A stretch of DNA of 64,000 nt. Origin: Lineus longissimus. Lineage: Eukaryota > Nemertea > Pilidiophora > Heteronemertea > Lineidae. The notes under the pieces were generated by a model. That model was not told the DNA's origin. It did not search any database and worked only from the letters and a program-made list of their open reading frames with translations. This document shows, one piece after another, positions 13,071 through 25,600 of this stretch. Each line of letters starts with the position of its first letter. The first letter of the stretch is position 1. A program made the position numbers and the translations under genes. Location of the stretch: positions 18,927,501 to 18,991,500 of the forward strand of contig NC_088308.1 in the NCBI RefSeq assembly GCF_910592395.1. Reading direction: 5' to 3'.

Positions 13071-14394
13071 GCCTTTTCTTTGATCCTGCCAATGACATTA
13101 CCTCTATCGATTAATTGAATTAACTAATGTGATATTTGGACGTCGGCTGCCGCGAGACAAAGGTCCCGGTCACAGCAATGTTTGTACCGTGGCGGTTAAT
13201 GGCAAGGGTCATGTGCTGATTGCTTCTTTCGGATGGAAGGTGGTGTTTTTTGCGATCATGGTTTGCAAGATGTTGATTGTCAGCTTGTCGTTGTTATTTG
13301 AGTTGTTTTCTCACTCTAATGTTATTTTGTCTTATTTGCATTTAATCTCTTGAATGTCTTTTAGATGTCAGGTGTCAGGGTTTTAAAGATGAATTACTCG
13401 GCCCGTTCTGTTTCCAAGTACAATAAGGCAAAAGAGTCCATTCAACTTGCCAACAAGTCAAGGATTGCACTTATCGCACTCAATGAAATATTCTTTTCAA
13501 TGGAAACCTTCACAAACTAATCAAGTTTAGAGTGAATCTCTTAGGATTTCATTCCAATGATAAGATTCCCCTGCCTAATTACCCAGTGCCACCTATCATC
13601 CTCTGTGGTATCGAAAAGTGTTGTTTTCATCGGGAATCCGATCATTAAAGGCAAACCCATTCATCTTCCATGTTAAAGCCTCTTTTTCATTTACATACGT
13701 CATTTGGTCCGGATTTGTTTGACGGTATTCAACTGTGGTAATGATGTACCGGTATCTTGCGTTAGCCTCGCTAGCTGTGCCGAGGTCCCTTAGTTTCAGA
13801 ATTTGTCACCAGATGTCAGTATGCATCTGTCAAGTTCTGCTATCAGTTCATCTGTCTCTATTATTGATGTTAGCAGGCGAAAGGAGTGATAGCATTCCAT
13901 TAACTTTGCACCAGCCCTCCTTGGTGGATTACTATGGGTATTCCATCAATCGTGCAGCCTCTAAGTAGATGTTGACTTGTTTGATGAGGCAGTTAAGGTG
14001 AAAGTTGGATTCATTATAGGGAAATGTGATAAGGAAGTGGGTTGTTTATTCAAAGTTAAAGTGATTAATTCCAAATTGTCTTAAGAGTGTCTTCTTAGAA
14101 ATTTGATGGTTTTGAACGAATTTTCACTTTATTGAGTAAACATTTAGTTAAGAGAACATTTCAAAGGCGCTTATCACTGTTTTTGGAGGTTATTCAAAGG
14201 GTCCATCTCTCATATCTGGTAACCCTTGTAAAAGGTTAGCATCATTAACCTGATCGAGGTGCAAGTTAGCTAATTTGTCCCTTGATATTTGGGAAAAATG
14301 GCATCACGATATTAACATGGAATAAAATTTAAATGTTATTTGCTTTTGGTAAAAAAAGATGCTTCATTGATTTGAAGCAAACTAAAAGAGGCTT

Positions 14395-14660
14395 ACATGA
14401 AAGATCACCAATAATCGATGCTATCAATTGAGGGTGAAAAAAATCCCACCCGTACCTGGAAAACCCAATTACCTTGATGTGGAAAAGATTGAAAGAGGGA
14501 ACTATTCTAAATAACACTTCCAATCGAGGATGTAAATAACGCCACCTACACCCGCAAAACCAAAGATTAGCAGAGATTGACATGAAAAATTGCCAATAGA
14601 CTATCAATTGAGGTTGTAAATGATTCCACCCACACCCGGAAAACCCAATTGCCTGGGTGT
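14395..14660. repeat. Three-copy tandem duplication (about 80-100 bp period)
   Basis: The core AATNGAGGNTGTAAAT-(n)-CCACCNACACCCGGAAAACC appears at about 14422, 14519 and 14601. The first and third copies also share ACCCAATT(A/G)CCT and TGTGGAAA. The minus-strand open frame across it is a by-product. Confidence 0.6.
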
Positions 14661-15721
14661 GGAAATGAGCTGAAAATCATGTCCAACACCTTGATCTGGC
14701 TTCTAGTGGGCAAATGTTCCGGCCATAAAAACTGATTCTATGTTATTTACCCAGAAAGACATGTCTACATGTATATTAGTTTTGTATTTGAAATATCGCA
14801 ACTTAGTAGATTCAGTCTGTTTAGACCTGCGTTTGATTAGACGGGTCAATATTGGATCCATTAGAGGACTGTCCATTCCCAGAATCAGCGCTCGATAGAA
14901 ATGTGGTATAGCCATGTTGAGGATCGATAATTCCCTTCCAAATCTCCAGAGACCATGTTTCCTTGTGGAGATTAATTGTACTGCGTTATTGGAGACTTTC
15001 ATATGATGTTACAGGGATGTCGTCAATATTAGCTTTGGTGTGCTGTCTTCTCAGTAGGTGTCACAACTAGTGTCTTAACGGTAGATTTGTGATATCAAGA
15101 GGATTTTCTTCTGATCTGTTTGTAAGCACATCAGTAATAGCACTGTCTTAAATGACGGTGAGGTCTAGGTGCCCAAAGTCTTTGCATCTTGATCAGAATG
15201 CCATGTGTTTCTTTACTTTACTGGTGTCCTTTGGTGGCTAGGTCACTCAATCAAAATGAGATGCAAATGGACAAGCTTCTGACACACTATTTTTGGCTGT
15301 ATGTAAAAGCTAATTCAGAAAATTTCTAATTCGAAAAGAAGAGAAATATCTTATTTTCTTGGGATCAGTTCAAAGTTTAAATTTCAGAAGAACCAACCTG
15401 AATTTTGAGGTCAAGCAAATATGTAGGCTTAAGTGATAACTCTGGGAGGCATATGAAACCTGAAGAAATGACATGATGATTACATCAACCCAATCCTTCA
15501 GATGTCACCACTGTCTCATGGCCTCTGCTCTGGGAAACAAGATATTGTGTTTTAAGTTAATTTAGCAGAAAAAGATCAGCGTATTGATCGGGCGAACAGG
15601 AGACTTCATCAGTTTGCCAAGATCGGACAGGCTTGCTAGAGAGCGAGCCAGGAACCATTGATTTTTCAGTGCGGTGTTTTTATGTGGGATTTATCACATT
15701 GCGTCTTGTTTCACTTGACTG

Positions 15722-15970
15722 TGAGCGGTAGTGCGGCCATCTGTGAGACATGGGTGACTCGATGGCAAGGTTTGACTGGGGAGGGTAGTGAGGGATGGTG
15801 TGACTCTGAGGTGGTGTGCAGCCATCTGTGAGACATGGGGTGGTTGGGTGACTCAATGGCAAGGTTTGACTAGGGAGGGTAGTGAGGGATGGTGTGAATG
15901 GGCGGTGGTGCGGCCATCTGTAAGTTGTTAGATGTGGAGAGGGAGGGTCACTCGATGGCAGGGTTGGCAT
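15722..15970. repeat. Three-copy tandem repeat of about 85-92 bp
   Basis: GTGCGGCCATCTGTGAGACAT-like starts occur at about 15731, 15815 and 15908. Copies one and two share CGATGGCAAGGTTTGACT and GGGAGGGTAGTGAGGGATGG almost exactly; copy three is shorter and more diverged. A 96-residue Pro/His/Ser/Thr-rich frame on the minus strand comes from the repeat and is not credible as a protein. Confidence 0.75.
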
Positions 15971-17711
15971 AGGGAGTTGTTGGTGCTTCGACTACAAATG
16001 CCTGTTATGCCAGAAGTACAGAGGTGAAGAATGTATTTGGTATCGTGGCGGAGAGGTATTCAGAATTCTTTATAGAAAAACTTATGTTTCATTTTGTTCC
16101 ATTGTGTCTTCTTAGACAACATAATGCTACTGATGTCAACAAAATAAAACGTTTGTTACCTATTAAGATTTTAAAGACCTCTGCAACATGATAATGGAGA
16201 TATTTAGCTCTGTGTGCACCCAGTTCTAAATGCCACTCTTGCAACTGATGCTCCAAATGTGGTTGTATCGGAAAACATGAGAAGTGTCAAGTCTTCTTTT
16301 TATTTCCCCGGAAACTCGACAAATGAAAAGAGCCTTTGCAACGAAATTCTCCACATTTACTCCTGCTGAAAAATTAGCTGCAAGAAACTTGACGACTGGG
16401 TTAATGAATTCCCAGGGTCTTCTTTGATCAAGGCAACAGCGCTGTGGAGTTGGCTCAAATTGTAATTTATGGATTGGTTGAGCCTTTTGAGAAAACTTTA
16501 GGAGGAGTATAGTTGGAGTTAATACAGAGGTTGCGTATCATTTACGACTTCCACTTTGAGTGAATTAAACTCGTCTAATGACAACTTCAATTCAACTGAA
16601 CTGAGTATCAAACTACATTTATCCACACATTAATATTTTAAATCCCATGTCAGACCTGTGCATAAGGCTTAGATAATGAGGTCGTATTCCATGTCATGGT
16701 TATGGCTGACACCCTCTTTTGCTGGTTTATATTAACAAAGCTCGTATTTCTGCTGTTCTTGGTCAAAAGTGATCTGAAAAATTGGTAATCTATTCAGGAA
16801 ACTTAGTGCGCAAAGCAACTCCAACCAAAAAGAATGATAGAATCAGTTAGCCAAGCGAAGAGTCACTGCTCACTTGTTTGCCAATCCCCCAATAACGCCA
16901 TTCTGTCAACTGTCACCAGCGATATCATCTGACTAAGCCATTACAAGAGGGCCATCTGGTGACGTTTCCGTGTGTCATCGTAACTCCCTCGGACCTGAAA
17001 CGTCAATTTGGCATCACCCCAGGGGCCATGTATCGACCTTGTGGACATGGTTCAATTTTATTCAATTGACTTTGGATGTGTTCCAGGCAGCGAGAAGTGA
17101 CAGCAGACGATTGCTGTCAATGATTTTAGCCTGGCCCTAGGTGGCTTATTACTTTGTTGTTACAGTTCATCATCTCTCATTAGCGTACCAAGGAACGAGG
17201 CTGTTGATGAGCGTCCACATAAAGACATTTAATTCGTTTCATTTCGGATGATTCAGCCTTTCAATAACTGATTTAATAACTCTGAACGTGTTTTTGTCTC
17301 TAATTGTTTAATTTTCAAACCTTGATATGCGTCCATCGAGATTCCTGGATTATGATAGATTGACAATTGAAACTTTCCTCAAAGTTTAATGAATATCCAT
17401 TTGTCAGTCATCAGTCATTAACCCATTCAATCATTAAAGCTAATTACAATAAGAAGCTACTGTTTGTCTGTTTGCAAAATGACATATTAAGGCAAGGTGG
17501 TCATGTGATTGGGGAGTGAGGTTTAAGTTTTAAGGTCAGCAGATTGACACCTATGACCTTGGGTAGTTTACTTGACTATTTGCCTCTTTCTATGAATGAA
17601 ACAATAACTTTGAAAAACTACAATTAAAACAAGGTATTAAGTTTACTGAAGTAACTTATTTTCTAAATGATCAAACTTTTGAACAATTCTTTGTCATCTT
17701 TCTCTTTCTAG

Positions 17712-17817
17712 GTGGTAAGCAGAGTGTCTGCTCAGCCGGGCTATGACCTTGACCTTGGGTACAGACTGCTGGCAGTATGTGCAGCGCACAGGGACAAGTT
17801 TTCACCCAAGTCAGCAG
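17712..17817 (+). CDS. ZMIZ1: Internal coding exon of a ZMIZ1-like (PIAS-like) transcriptional coactivator
   Basis: The exon encodes 35 residues plus one base. It starts [10 protein letters not shown], contains [20 protein letters not shown] and ends SPKSA. From memory this matches vertebrate ZMIZ1 at about residues 59-93 with only a few conservative changes (A to S, Q to P, F to Y, N to H, T to S). The acceptor is a pyrimidine-rich tract ending CTTTCTAG and the donor is CAG/gtatga. The exon is phase 0 in and phase 1 out, and the trailing G would begin the next alanine codon, as the vertebrate protein predicts. In the family, ZMIZ1 is a nuclear coactivator with a C-terminal SP-RING zinc finger. 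This N-terminal region forms a helical, TPR-like domain reported to contact Notch1. The vertebrate paralogue ZMIZ2, as I recall it, lacks this segment, so the match is to ZMIZ1. The flanking exons were not found here. The residue match is strong; the orthologue name is inferred. Confidence 0.93.
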
Positions 17818-20800
17818 GTATGACACATATTTTCATCTCACTGATTTAAAAAAGTCAAGGTACCCCAAATCATGGAATTGTTGAGATGATGTGTTATTTA
17901 TTCTCAGGGGAGAATTCCTCCTCGAAGCGGGATGAGCATTTTTCATGTGCCACTACAGTTAGGTGCCAATCCATAAAGGCCTAGAGACTTCAGCTGGGTA
18001 GAGCCATCAGACATCTGTTATAGGTGCATCTTATGGTGCAGCGCACAGAATTGGACATCAATAACAGACACACTTTTAAAATTCTTCCTCTGACATTAAA
18101 GAATTTGGTTGTTACCAGTTAAGAAATTACCATTTTATCACCTAATGTGCTCCTCCACACCCTTAAAAGTACATTCAATATCTCGAGTCACATTTGATCT
18201 CGATCCTATTTGATGGCAAACGAGGTCTAAAGCTGCCACATTTCATCCTGATCGTTTTCAAATCGCGAAATGTTTGACTTGGAAATTGAATTATCTCCGT
18301 CAGTGTATTGATTGGTGTATTTTAACTTCGCTCTATTGGTGACTAGTTGTTGAGTCATCGTGATGATTTACGAACAATGGCCCGGAGCGAGATGCGGCGC
18401 AATCTTGGGCATCATTGGTAGAGGAGTTACTTACAAAGGTTTTAGGAAATATTTGAACAAAGACAGGTTACCATATCCTTCGTTAGAGGGTGTCGTTTTG
18501 GTTTCAGGATTGTTGGAATTATAAATGCAAGCGAGATTTATGATTTTCTTTAGGAAATTGTTCTTAAAGCGGAACTATAGGAAGGGCTGGGGGTTGTGTT
18601 TGTGGTCTAAAGGAGACTGAAAAATGTAGACATAGGGAGCTTGGTCTCGTTTGACTTGGTGATAAAACTATCGCTCACACAAGCATGAATAGTATTGATG
18701 TACTGTGAGGTAGAAGGGACAGCTATCCTTGACTTGAAGTAACTTAATCTGGCCCACTTGGTTCCTGCCGATATTCTCCCTCTAAGATATTTTTTAGGGT
18801 CTGTTTTCACCAAGCTGTCACCATCTTCCTGATTTAAAGGGGTATTCCGTTCGAGTTCATTGTATAAACTGGTGGCTCAAGAAACAGAAATACACAATGC
18901 CGCAGTACTGTTATTATGCATGCAAATTCACTGAAACTTGATTTCTGTAGTAGTTGTATAAAAGTCTCAGCAATGGCATTGTTTAAATTCATATTCAGTG
19001 TGTATTCACAAAATAACAAATTATTCAAATTTTGGAACAAAGGGAGAAGGCCTTTAACTTCACAGGAAAGCAACTACAGATTCGTTCGACAAGACAAAAA
19101 AAGGTGTGAGATATGACTGGAATGACAAGCCATTTCTCTTGGTTGATGGGATTATGGGATGATCATAAATCAGGATGTGTCGCACGCGAAAAATATGATG
19201 GAGAACGGGATCTTTGATGTACGCCATCATTTGTTATAATAGCAGGAAAAACACTGGAAAAACTGCAGAAAGTTGCCTATCAACTAATCACATGGATGAG
19301 AGAAGAGGGTGACTTCATGATGAAAAATATTATGTTATGTTTTGGCAAACTGGAAATTTTATAAGATGGTTGAATGCAGTGGCCTCTATAGTGACTATAG
19401 CACACTACAGGATGTACCTGAGGAAATTTGGTTACTGCATGGCTCTTTATTTTCATGCCTACTTTTTGGCGCACCATAGGGAAGTCACTACAATGCCACA
19501 GTGTCCGTCGTTGTCCATCGCCCATCGTCGTCGTCGTTGTTGTCTGTATCCTGTTTCAAAAACAGTGGCACGTTTCTTAACTGCTAGTGCTATGAATTTG
19601 AAACTTAGAATTGTACATATAACCCCCAAGGTCAGGTGACCCTGACTCTGACTTTCGGTCCGATCTGATTCTGACTTGACTGACAAAAGTTAAAACACAA
19701 AAAGTGCGATATCTCACTTATATCGTTTTCGCAAAATTTTTTTATGGTAGGTACTCCTAGCAAGGCTACATCACATATCATAAGGGTTTTTGATTTGACC
19801 TAATTTTCAAGGTCGCAGAGGTCAAGTGGCGTAAATTGGCCATTATAATGCTCTTGCAAACTTTGCTTTAATCTTGTACTTGATTCAACTCTGATGCGCA
19901 AGAGCAAGATGTCAGGGTAGTCCATTGAAACGTTGCTTGTAAGACGTTACTCATAATCAATAGGAGTCCCAGTTGACATGGAGAGAATTATTACACTTTT
20001 TCACTATCCTACTCTTGGATCATTGGCTCATAACTGGTGCAGCGGCAGGGATGGCATTCCAACAATTGTTTTCATCCATTGTAAATGCTGTGTTTCTTTC
20101 ATGGCTGTTGAATCTTTCGTTGTCACCCATGAACAGGAGGGAACCATCAGGTGACTTTGTGCAATTTTATGCATTTTGATACAGTTCTCCCTGTTCGCAA
20201 AAGCAAGATAAAACAGGATCCCTATGCAAATAAAATCGCACGTAGCGACAGTTCAGACTCCTCAGTTATACCAAATTGAACTTAAACTAATTAAATGTGA
20301 GGATTGCCTTTGTCGACTCACATGTAAAGACTAATATAAATTGATCATTCGCAGGTTAATTTAAGGGTCTGCGCCATATCTCGCTGTCACTTAAACAGCG
20401 AGGACTTTACAAGTCTTGTTCAATTACTGATTAATGGTGATCATTCTCGCCCAAAGGAGACCATTTCTCACCCACATTCCTGCGTGACTCGTCTTATTTC
20501 TATGCTGTAAGCAATTCAATACAATTCAATTTGAATATGAGTTTTCTTTAAATGTCACTTATGATAACTAACAATTCATTATTTTGTTATCATGATGGTT
20601 GCTTGCTGGATTATTGTTATTTGGAAAGAAAAAAACCCAGTTAACTTCATTTATGGAAATACATGTATTGACAAACGCATTAAGTCTTCTGAAATACACC
20701 GACCCCTGGCTGGTTGATCCTAAAATGCTTTCTAAATAGGCTAGTGTCCCTTTAACGAGTGGCTGCCTCTATCATGGTTACTGTCGCAAATTTCGTTATC

Positions 20801-21745
20801 AGGATGCGTAATTTCCAAGACAGTGTTGTGTTTGTTGCCATGGATACAGAGTTTACCAATGACAACTTAAGTTGCGCTGGTGGTGATTGTGTATGAGGGA
20901 TATAAAAGCATCTCCCTGTATGTCATTTCTTAATGAGTCAATGATCCCTGGCACTGGCTAACTCCTCAAGGGGGCATCTCAGAGGTCAGCCACCTAAAGC
21001 AATCATCCATGACAAATAATTGATCCCCAGCGTGAATTTGCTAGGGGCCAGGTTCATGCTGACTACTTTTCAAGACACAAGTAAGCTCAAGTGACCATCA
21101 TTTGTGTTTATCCAGAACCTAATCGGGGGAGCTGGCACATTGCATCCATTGATTCCATCTTGGAGACAGCCCCTCAGTCATCATGATACAAATATCTAAT
21201 AAATTCTATGAGATTGGGTAATATTACCAAGGAGTAAAAGCACTGTACGGGATGAACGAAAAATCTATAGGGCAGGACTCATATAGCATGTAGAATTAGC
21301 TAGGCAATTAAGAGTATAACGGCAACAATATAAAATGGAGAAAAATAATCAAGAATGTCACTTTCCATATCAAATGAGGAGTTTGATTGATTTTTTTTTC
21401 CGGTCGTTTTTCATAACGATATGTTATCATACACAATAGCTGTGTAATTCAAACCTGGCTTATTGAGTGGAAGTATCACTATATCGGGTTGTAATGGAGT
21501 AGTGGATGATGATATGACTGGCGCAGGGGTTGCGTTTCAAAGTTCAGGCACCAGGTTTAACTATGATTAGCATGCAAGATGTCCGGTGTTATATATTATG
21601 TGATACAAGCAATTATTGGGGATTGAATAGTGATTCCAACCATCATGCATCAATTTTGTCTCCTTGAATTCAAAACGAGGCGCTTTGTGCATAATGACAA
21701 ATAGTCATCAAAAAGAATAGCTCGAGATGATGCTGGACCAACACC
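17818..21745. other. Intron 3' of the ZMIZ1 exon, first part
   Basis: The segment opens with the donor gtatga. Apart from the truncated interspersed repeat at 19500-19850 I see no named structure. Several ORFs of 60-80 codons have no family signature. I did not find the expected next ZMIZ1 exon. Confidence 0.55.
19500..19850 (+). repeat. Truncated copy of the hairpin-headed interspersed repeat
   Basis: It contains CATCGTCGTCGTCGTTG, GGCACGTTTCTTAACTGC (19567), CCCCCAAGGTCAGGTGA, TTTCGGTCCGATCTGATT, ATGGTAGGTACTCCTAGCAA and AGGTCGCAGAGGTCA (19810-19824). All of these have matching blocks in the same order in the 45988-47116 element. Only one module is present, and the terminal AGCTCACCT hairpin is missing, so the copy is partial and diverged. 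Confidence 0.8.
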
Positions 21746-21749
21746 TATC

Positions 21750-22608
21750 TCATTATTTAAACTCGGTAATCACCTATTCGAACTCAGCAATCACCTGACC
21801 CCTTATTTGAACACAGTGACCACCTATCCCCTTATTTGAACTCAGTGACCTCCTATCCCCTTATTTGAACTCAGTGACCACCTATCCCCTAATTAGAACA
21901 CAGTGACCACCTATCCCCTAATTTGAACACAGTGACCACCTATCCCCTAATTTGAACACAGTGACCACCTATCCCCTTATTTGAACTCAGTGACCATCTA
22001 CCCCCTTATTTGAACTCAGTGACCACCTGTCCCCTTATTTGAACTCAGTGACCACCTATCCCCTAATTAGAACATAGTGACCACCTAGCCCCTAATTTGA
22101 ACACAGTGACCACCTATCCCCTTATTTGAACACAGTGACCACCTATCCCTTTATTTGAACTCAGTGACCACCTGTCCCCTTATTTGAACTCAGTGACCAC
22201 CTGTCCCCTTATTTGAACTCAGTGACCACCTGTCCCCTTATTTGAACACAGTGACCACCTATCCCCTAATTTGAACACAGTGACCACCTGTCCCCTTATT
22301 TGAACTCAGTGACCACCTGTCCCCATATTTGAACACAGTGACCACCCATCCCCTTATTTGAACTCAGTGACCACCTATCCCCTAATTTGAACACAGTGAC
22401 CACCCATCCCCTTATTTGAACTTGGTGACCAACTATCCCTTTATTTAAACTCAGTATCGCCCAGTCGAACACAGAAACCACCTATCCCCTTAACATTTGA
22501 ACACGATGACCACCATCCCCTCATTTGAACTTGATAACCACCTTTCCTCTTATTCGAACTCAGTAACCACCTATCCCCTTATTTGAACCTAATGGACAAC
22601 CTTTCCCA
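21750..22608. repeat. 29-bp minisatellite, about 30 units
   Basis: The unit is TTATTTGAACTCAGTGACC followed by ACCTATCCCC, 29 bp long. Two main variants interleave: TTATTTGAACTCAG and TAATTTGAACACAG. The central units (about 21810-22420) are near-identical, while both edges decay (CGAACTCAGCAATC on the left; units with insertions from 22440 on), which is typical of unequal exchange. Because 29 is not a multiple of 3, any frame through it shifts between units. The small minus-strand frame inside it is meaningless. Confidence 0.95.
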
Positions 22609-25600
22609 TTTCCTTGCCACTGCATGATCCTGATTCATGATTTCACTCAACATGGCTCTTAGTTTTTTTTCCAGCAGCAGTCGTCTAAAGCGCTGTGCTC
22701 TGATACCATTAAATATTTGATGGCGCCAAATGAATGTTTGTATTTCACTGTGGCAGAATCGTATTGATCGGCTAATTCATGCCAACAGAACTTCTGAGCA
22801 TGGTTGGGTTTATCTCTCTAAAATGTGCATCAGCTGGTTTAATTTTAATTCAAAGGTTCTGGTATTAATGGAAATTGCCATTAAAAAAATCGGCCAAGGA
22901 GTTAGGAGAAAAATGCTGGAAATAGATGGATTAGCTCTCTAATGCTTTGGCGCAATAACAAGATTGAATACTGTGATCATGAACTTAATTGGTGTTTTGC
23001 AAATTTTGTCAAACCAAGCCATGATGTGGCAATTTTGAATATTCAAATGATCTGTTTTCAACGGTGGAATTGAATATTGATTTATGTCTAAAAACCCATG
23101 TAAACACTGTGAATTGTTCTGAAGTCTCCATTTAGAGTCTTTGTTTCTATTTTAAGTACGTGTTTGATTTTGTTGAATAATTAATGGAATTTAAGAAAAG
23201 TTTTGGTGTGTTGTGGGGTAAGGTGTTATGGCAACTAAATTCATATTCATGTATGTTATAATGATCTTGCTATGGCGCTTGACAAGTTGGCTGTCAGATA
23301 CATTCAAATGCTGTAAAATTGTCTGATATTCGCTATTTATAAATTGTTTGAATAAATTCTAAAATTTATAGAAAAGTTCATAGTTGAATTGTCTAGAAAT
23401 GGTTAATTTCTTTAACACTATATAAGAACGAAATTGACCATTGACATTACTAGATAGAGTCCCTGCTCTTATTGATGCGTCACATCTTCACCTTTACTCT
23501 GGAGGTTGATAACACCTCTGTAACCCACGCTTCTCCTCCAAGAACTTGGAACTGATGGCTTATCTCTTCTAATGCGAGATCTGATCCATTCCTGGCCAGT
23601 GTCAGAAGTGCCAAGATCCTGGACTTTGTAAATACCTTGTAGGAGAATGCTCATCGAAATGGGTATGTATTAGACTGTGAAATCAATAAGCCCTGATTGC
23701 ACCAATAATAGATACACTAAGCGCAGACTTCATCACCTTGGCAATGCAAGATACAGATCAGATACAAAGGAATCGCATAGTTCACCAATTTGTCCCCAGG
23801 TGACAACACTGGTGATTCCAACTGTTCTCTTCGCAATTCCTTTGTTTTCTTTGTGAATTTCCTGTGATACTTTTTGCGACACTTTTTACCTTGCATGTTG
23901 CTGTGCACATGGCATGGATCACTTCAGTGTCTTTGTTTTATTTTTTGCGAAACATTGTGTAGATTGAAATTTACACACATTGCTGTCTGCTTCAAACAAT
24001 AGTTTTGATTTTATTTGAGGAATTATTTTGATTGTGATTTGTGATTTGGAGGATTCCATTAGTAGTGGGATAATGTAAAAGTAAATAGTGGGGATATACA
24101 GCGATGGTTTTGAATGAAAGAATTTGATTTTTTTTCATTGTTCGATAGGGAATTCTATGCAAATTGCCTTGAGCTATTATAAGGAAGAGTGTTTCGATAA
24201 GACTATTGCATACAACGATATAAAAACACCACACATGCCAAGTTTCATTACACTGGTTTGTCTAATTGCACATGGCCATGTTAATTTCTAGAAAAACAGG
24301 CGCACTTCATATCAAGTCCTTCACTCACGGGTTAGAGGAAGAGAATTATGTTGTCGTCTGTGCTGAGATTTGCACGTACAGATACCTGATCATCAACCCC
24401 ACCAGTACTACACCACCACAATGGCTGCTTGATGTTTGTTCAGCTCTTTACAGTAATAATTACCAAGGCAATTAGCAAATTATCAACATGAATCTGCCAT
24501 TCTGTATAGTATCATCAAGAACAGTAAAGGTTAGATGTGTGTCAAACATTATGAATGGGTCAAGTGTTACTCTTTTGCAGAGGCCATTAAAGCTATTATA
24601 TCCGCAATTTTGTATGTTATTCAACAGAGGTCATAATGTGATATTTTAGGACATATAGTATCTGTTTAGAATATGGCTCAAAAAATATTCAAACAAACTT
24701 GCTCTTAGTTTTGAGATAGTAATGATGATGGAAATGGGATAGTAGTCCTAATAGGTTAAGTCTGCGGTAGCTTAAGAACAGGCAGTATCTTATGATAGCT
24801 CATTTAACAGACTCTGTGATCTCCAAAATTGACACAGTCCTAGAATCTTCCAGACAAAGTCAATCATACTCAATTAAAAGAAATCACTGATAAATGCTTA
24901 AAGCTTCTCCCACATCGAATAATCTGTACAGCATGGTCCTCTCCAACGGGTTCCAATCAAAACAGCTCATCGCTCAGATGCTGTCATTTGCATAGAGTAA
25001 TTATTGTAAACCTGTTCTCAACAAGCGCAATACAGCACCTAGCATGATAGTGTGACCTTGAATTGAATCGGGGCCACTTTAGGAGCCATTTCCAGTTGAT
25101 TTTACAATTAAGTTCCAAGTGCCAAGTGGCGGTCATTGAAACTGCTGCAACTATGGTGTTGATTTTCCACTTGTTGTGTCAATTTGTTGGTATGAAAAAA
25201 CCTCTTCTATCAACATTTTATCATTTTCAAGGACACCTATTTGTAGAGGTTATTGATTTCAAATTTCGGTTTACTGTTCACGGTTTTAGGTTTATTTTGT
25301 TAACGAATGATTTTGATTTGACATTCGACATATCGGCATGCTTTTAACTTTCAATGATGTTGATGTTCTGTTTACATTATTTCGTATCTCTATTCAGCAA
25401 GAATCAATTTCCTTTTGATTACATGACAAGTACAAGGGATAATGACATTACATACTATAAAATCAGTAAGGAGTCATTATGACTTCTTAGATTTCAGAAC
25501 CCCTTCAGCAAACATTGATGTCGCCCCTTAAGAGCTGCAACAGACCCTGATCAACATGCAGCAACATTGACCAGCCACCAACTCGCTTATCAATTCCATA

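Larger units (their letters stand above)
8441..17711. other. Intron immediately upstream of the ZMIZ1 exon
   Basis: No exon was recognised. The segment contains local duplications at 10.66, 11.92, 12.75, 14.40 and 15.72 kb, a perfect inverted repeat at 10571-10594, a 9-bp-arm hairpin at 11588-11612, and a tRNA-like relic at 12040-12100. Stretches at 10960-11300 and 16850-17460 are rich in TAAT/ATTA and E-box-like motifs and might be cis-regulatory. Otherwise nothing specific is visible. Confidence 0.6.

Noticed and set aside
15680-15970. 96-codon Pro/His/Thr-rich minus-strand frame
   Set aside because: Produced by the 85-92-bp tandem repeat; low-complexity composition and no splice or start evidence.
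22296-22481. Minus-strand frame with repeated VQIWG/VTVFK-like units
   Set aside because: Lies wholly inside the 29-bp minisatellite; the unit length is not a multiple of 3 and no gene context exists.
21750-22608. CRISPR array
   Set aside because: Units are contiguous without unique spacers and the setting is eukaryotic; it is a minisatellite.
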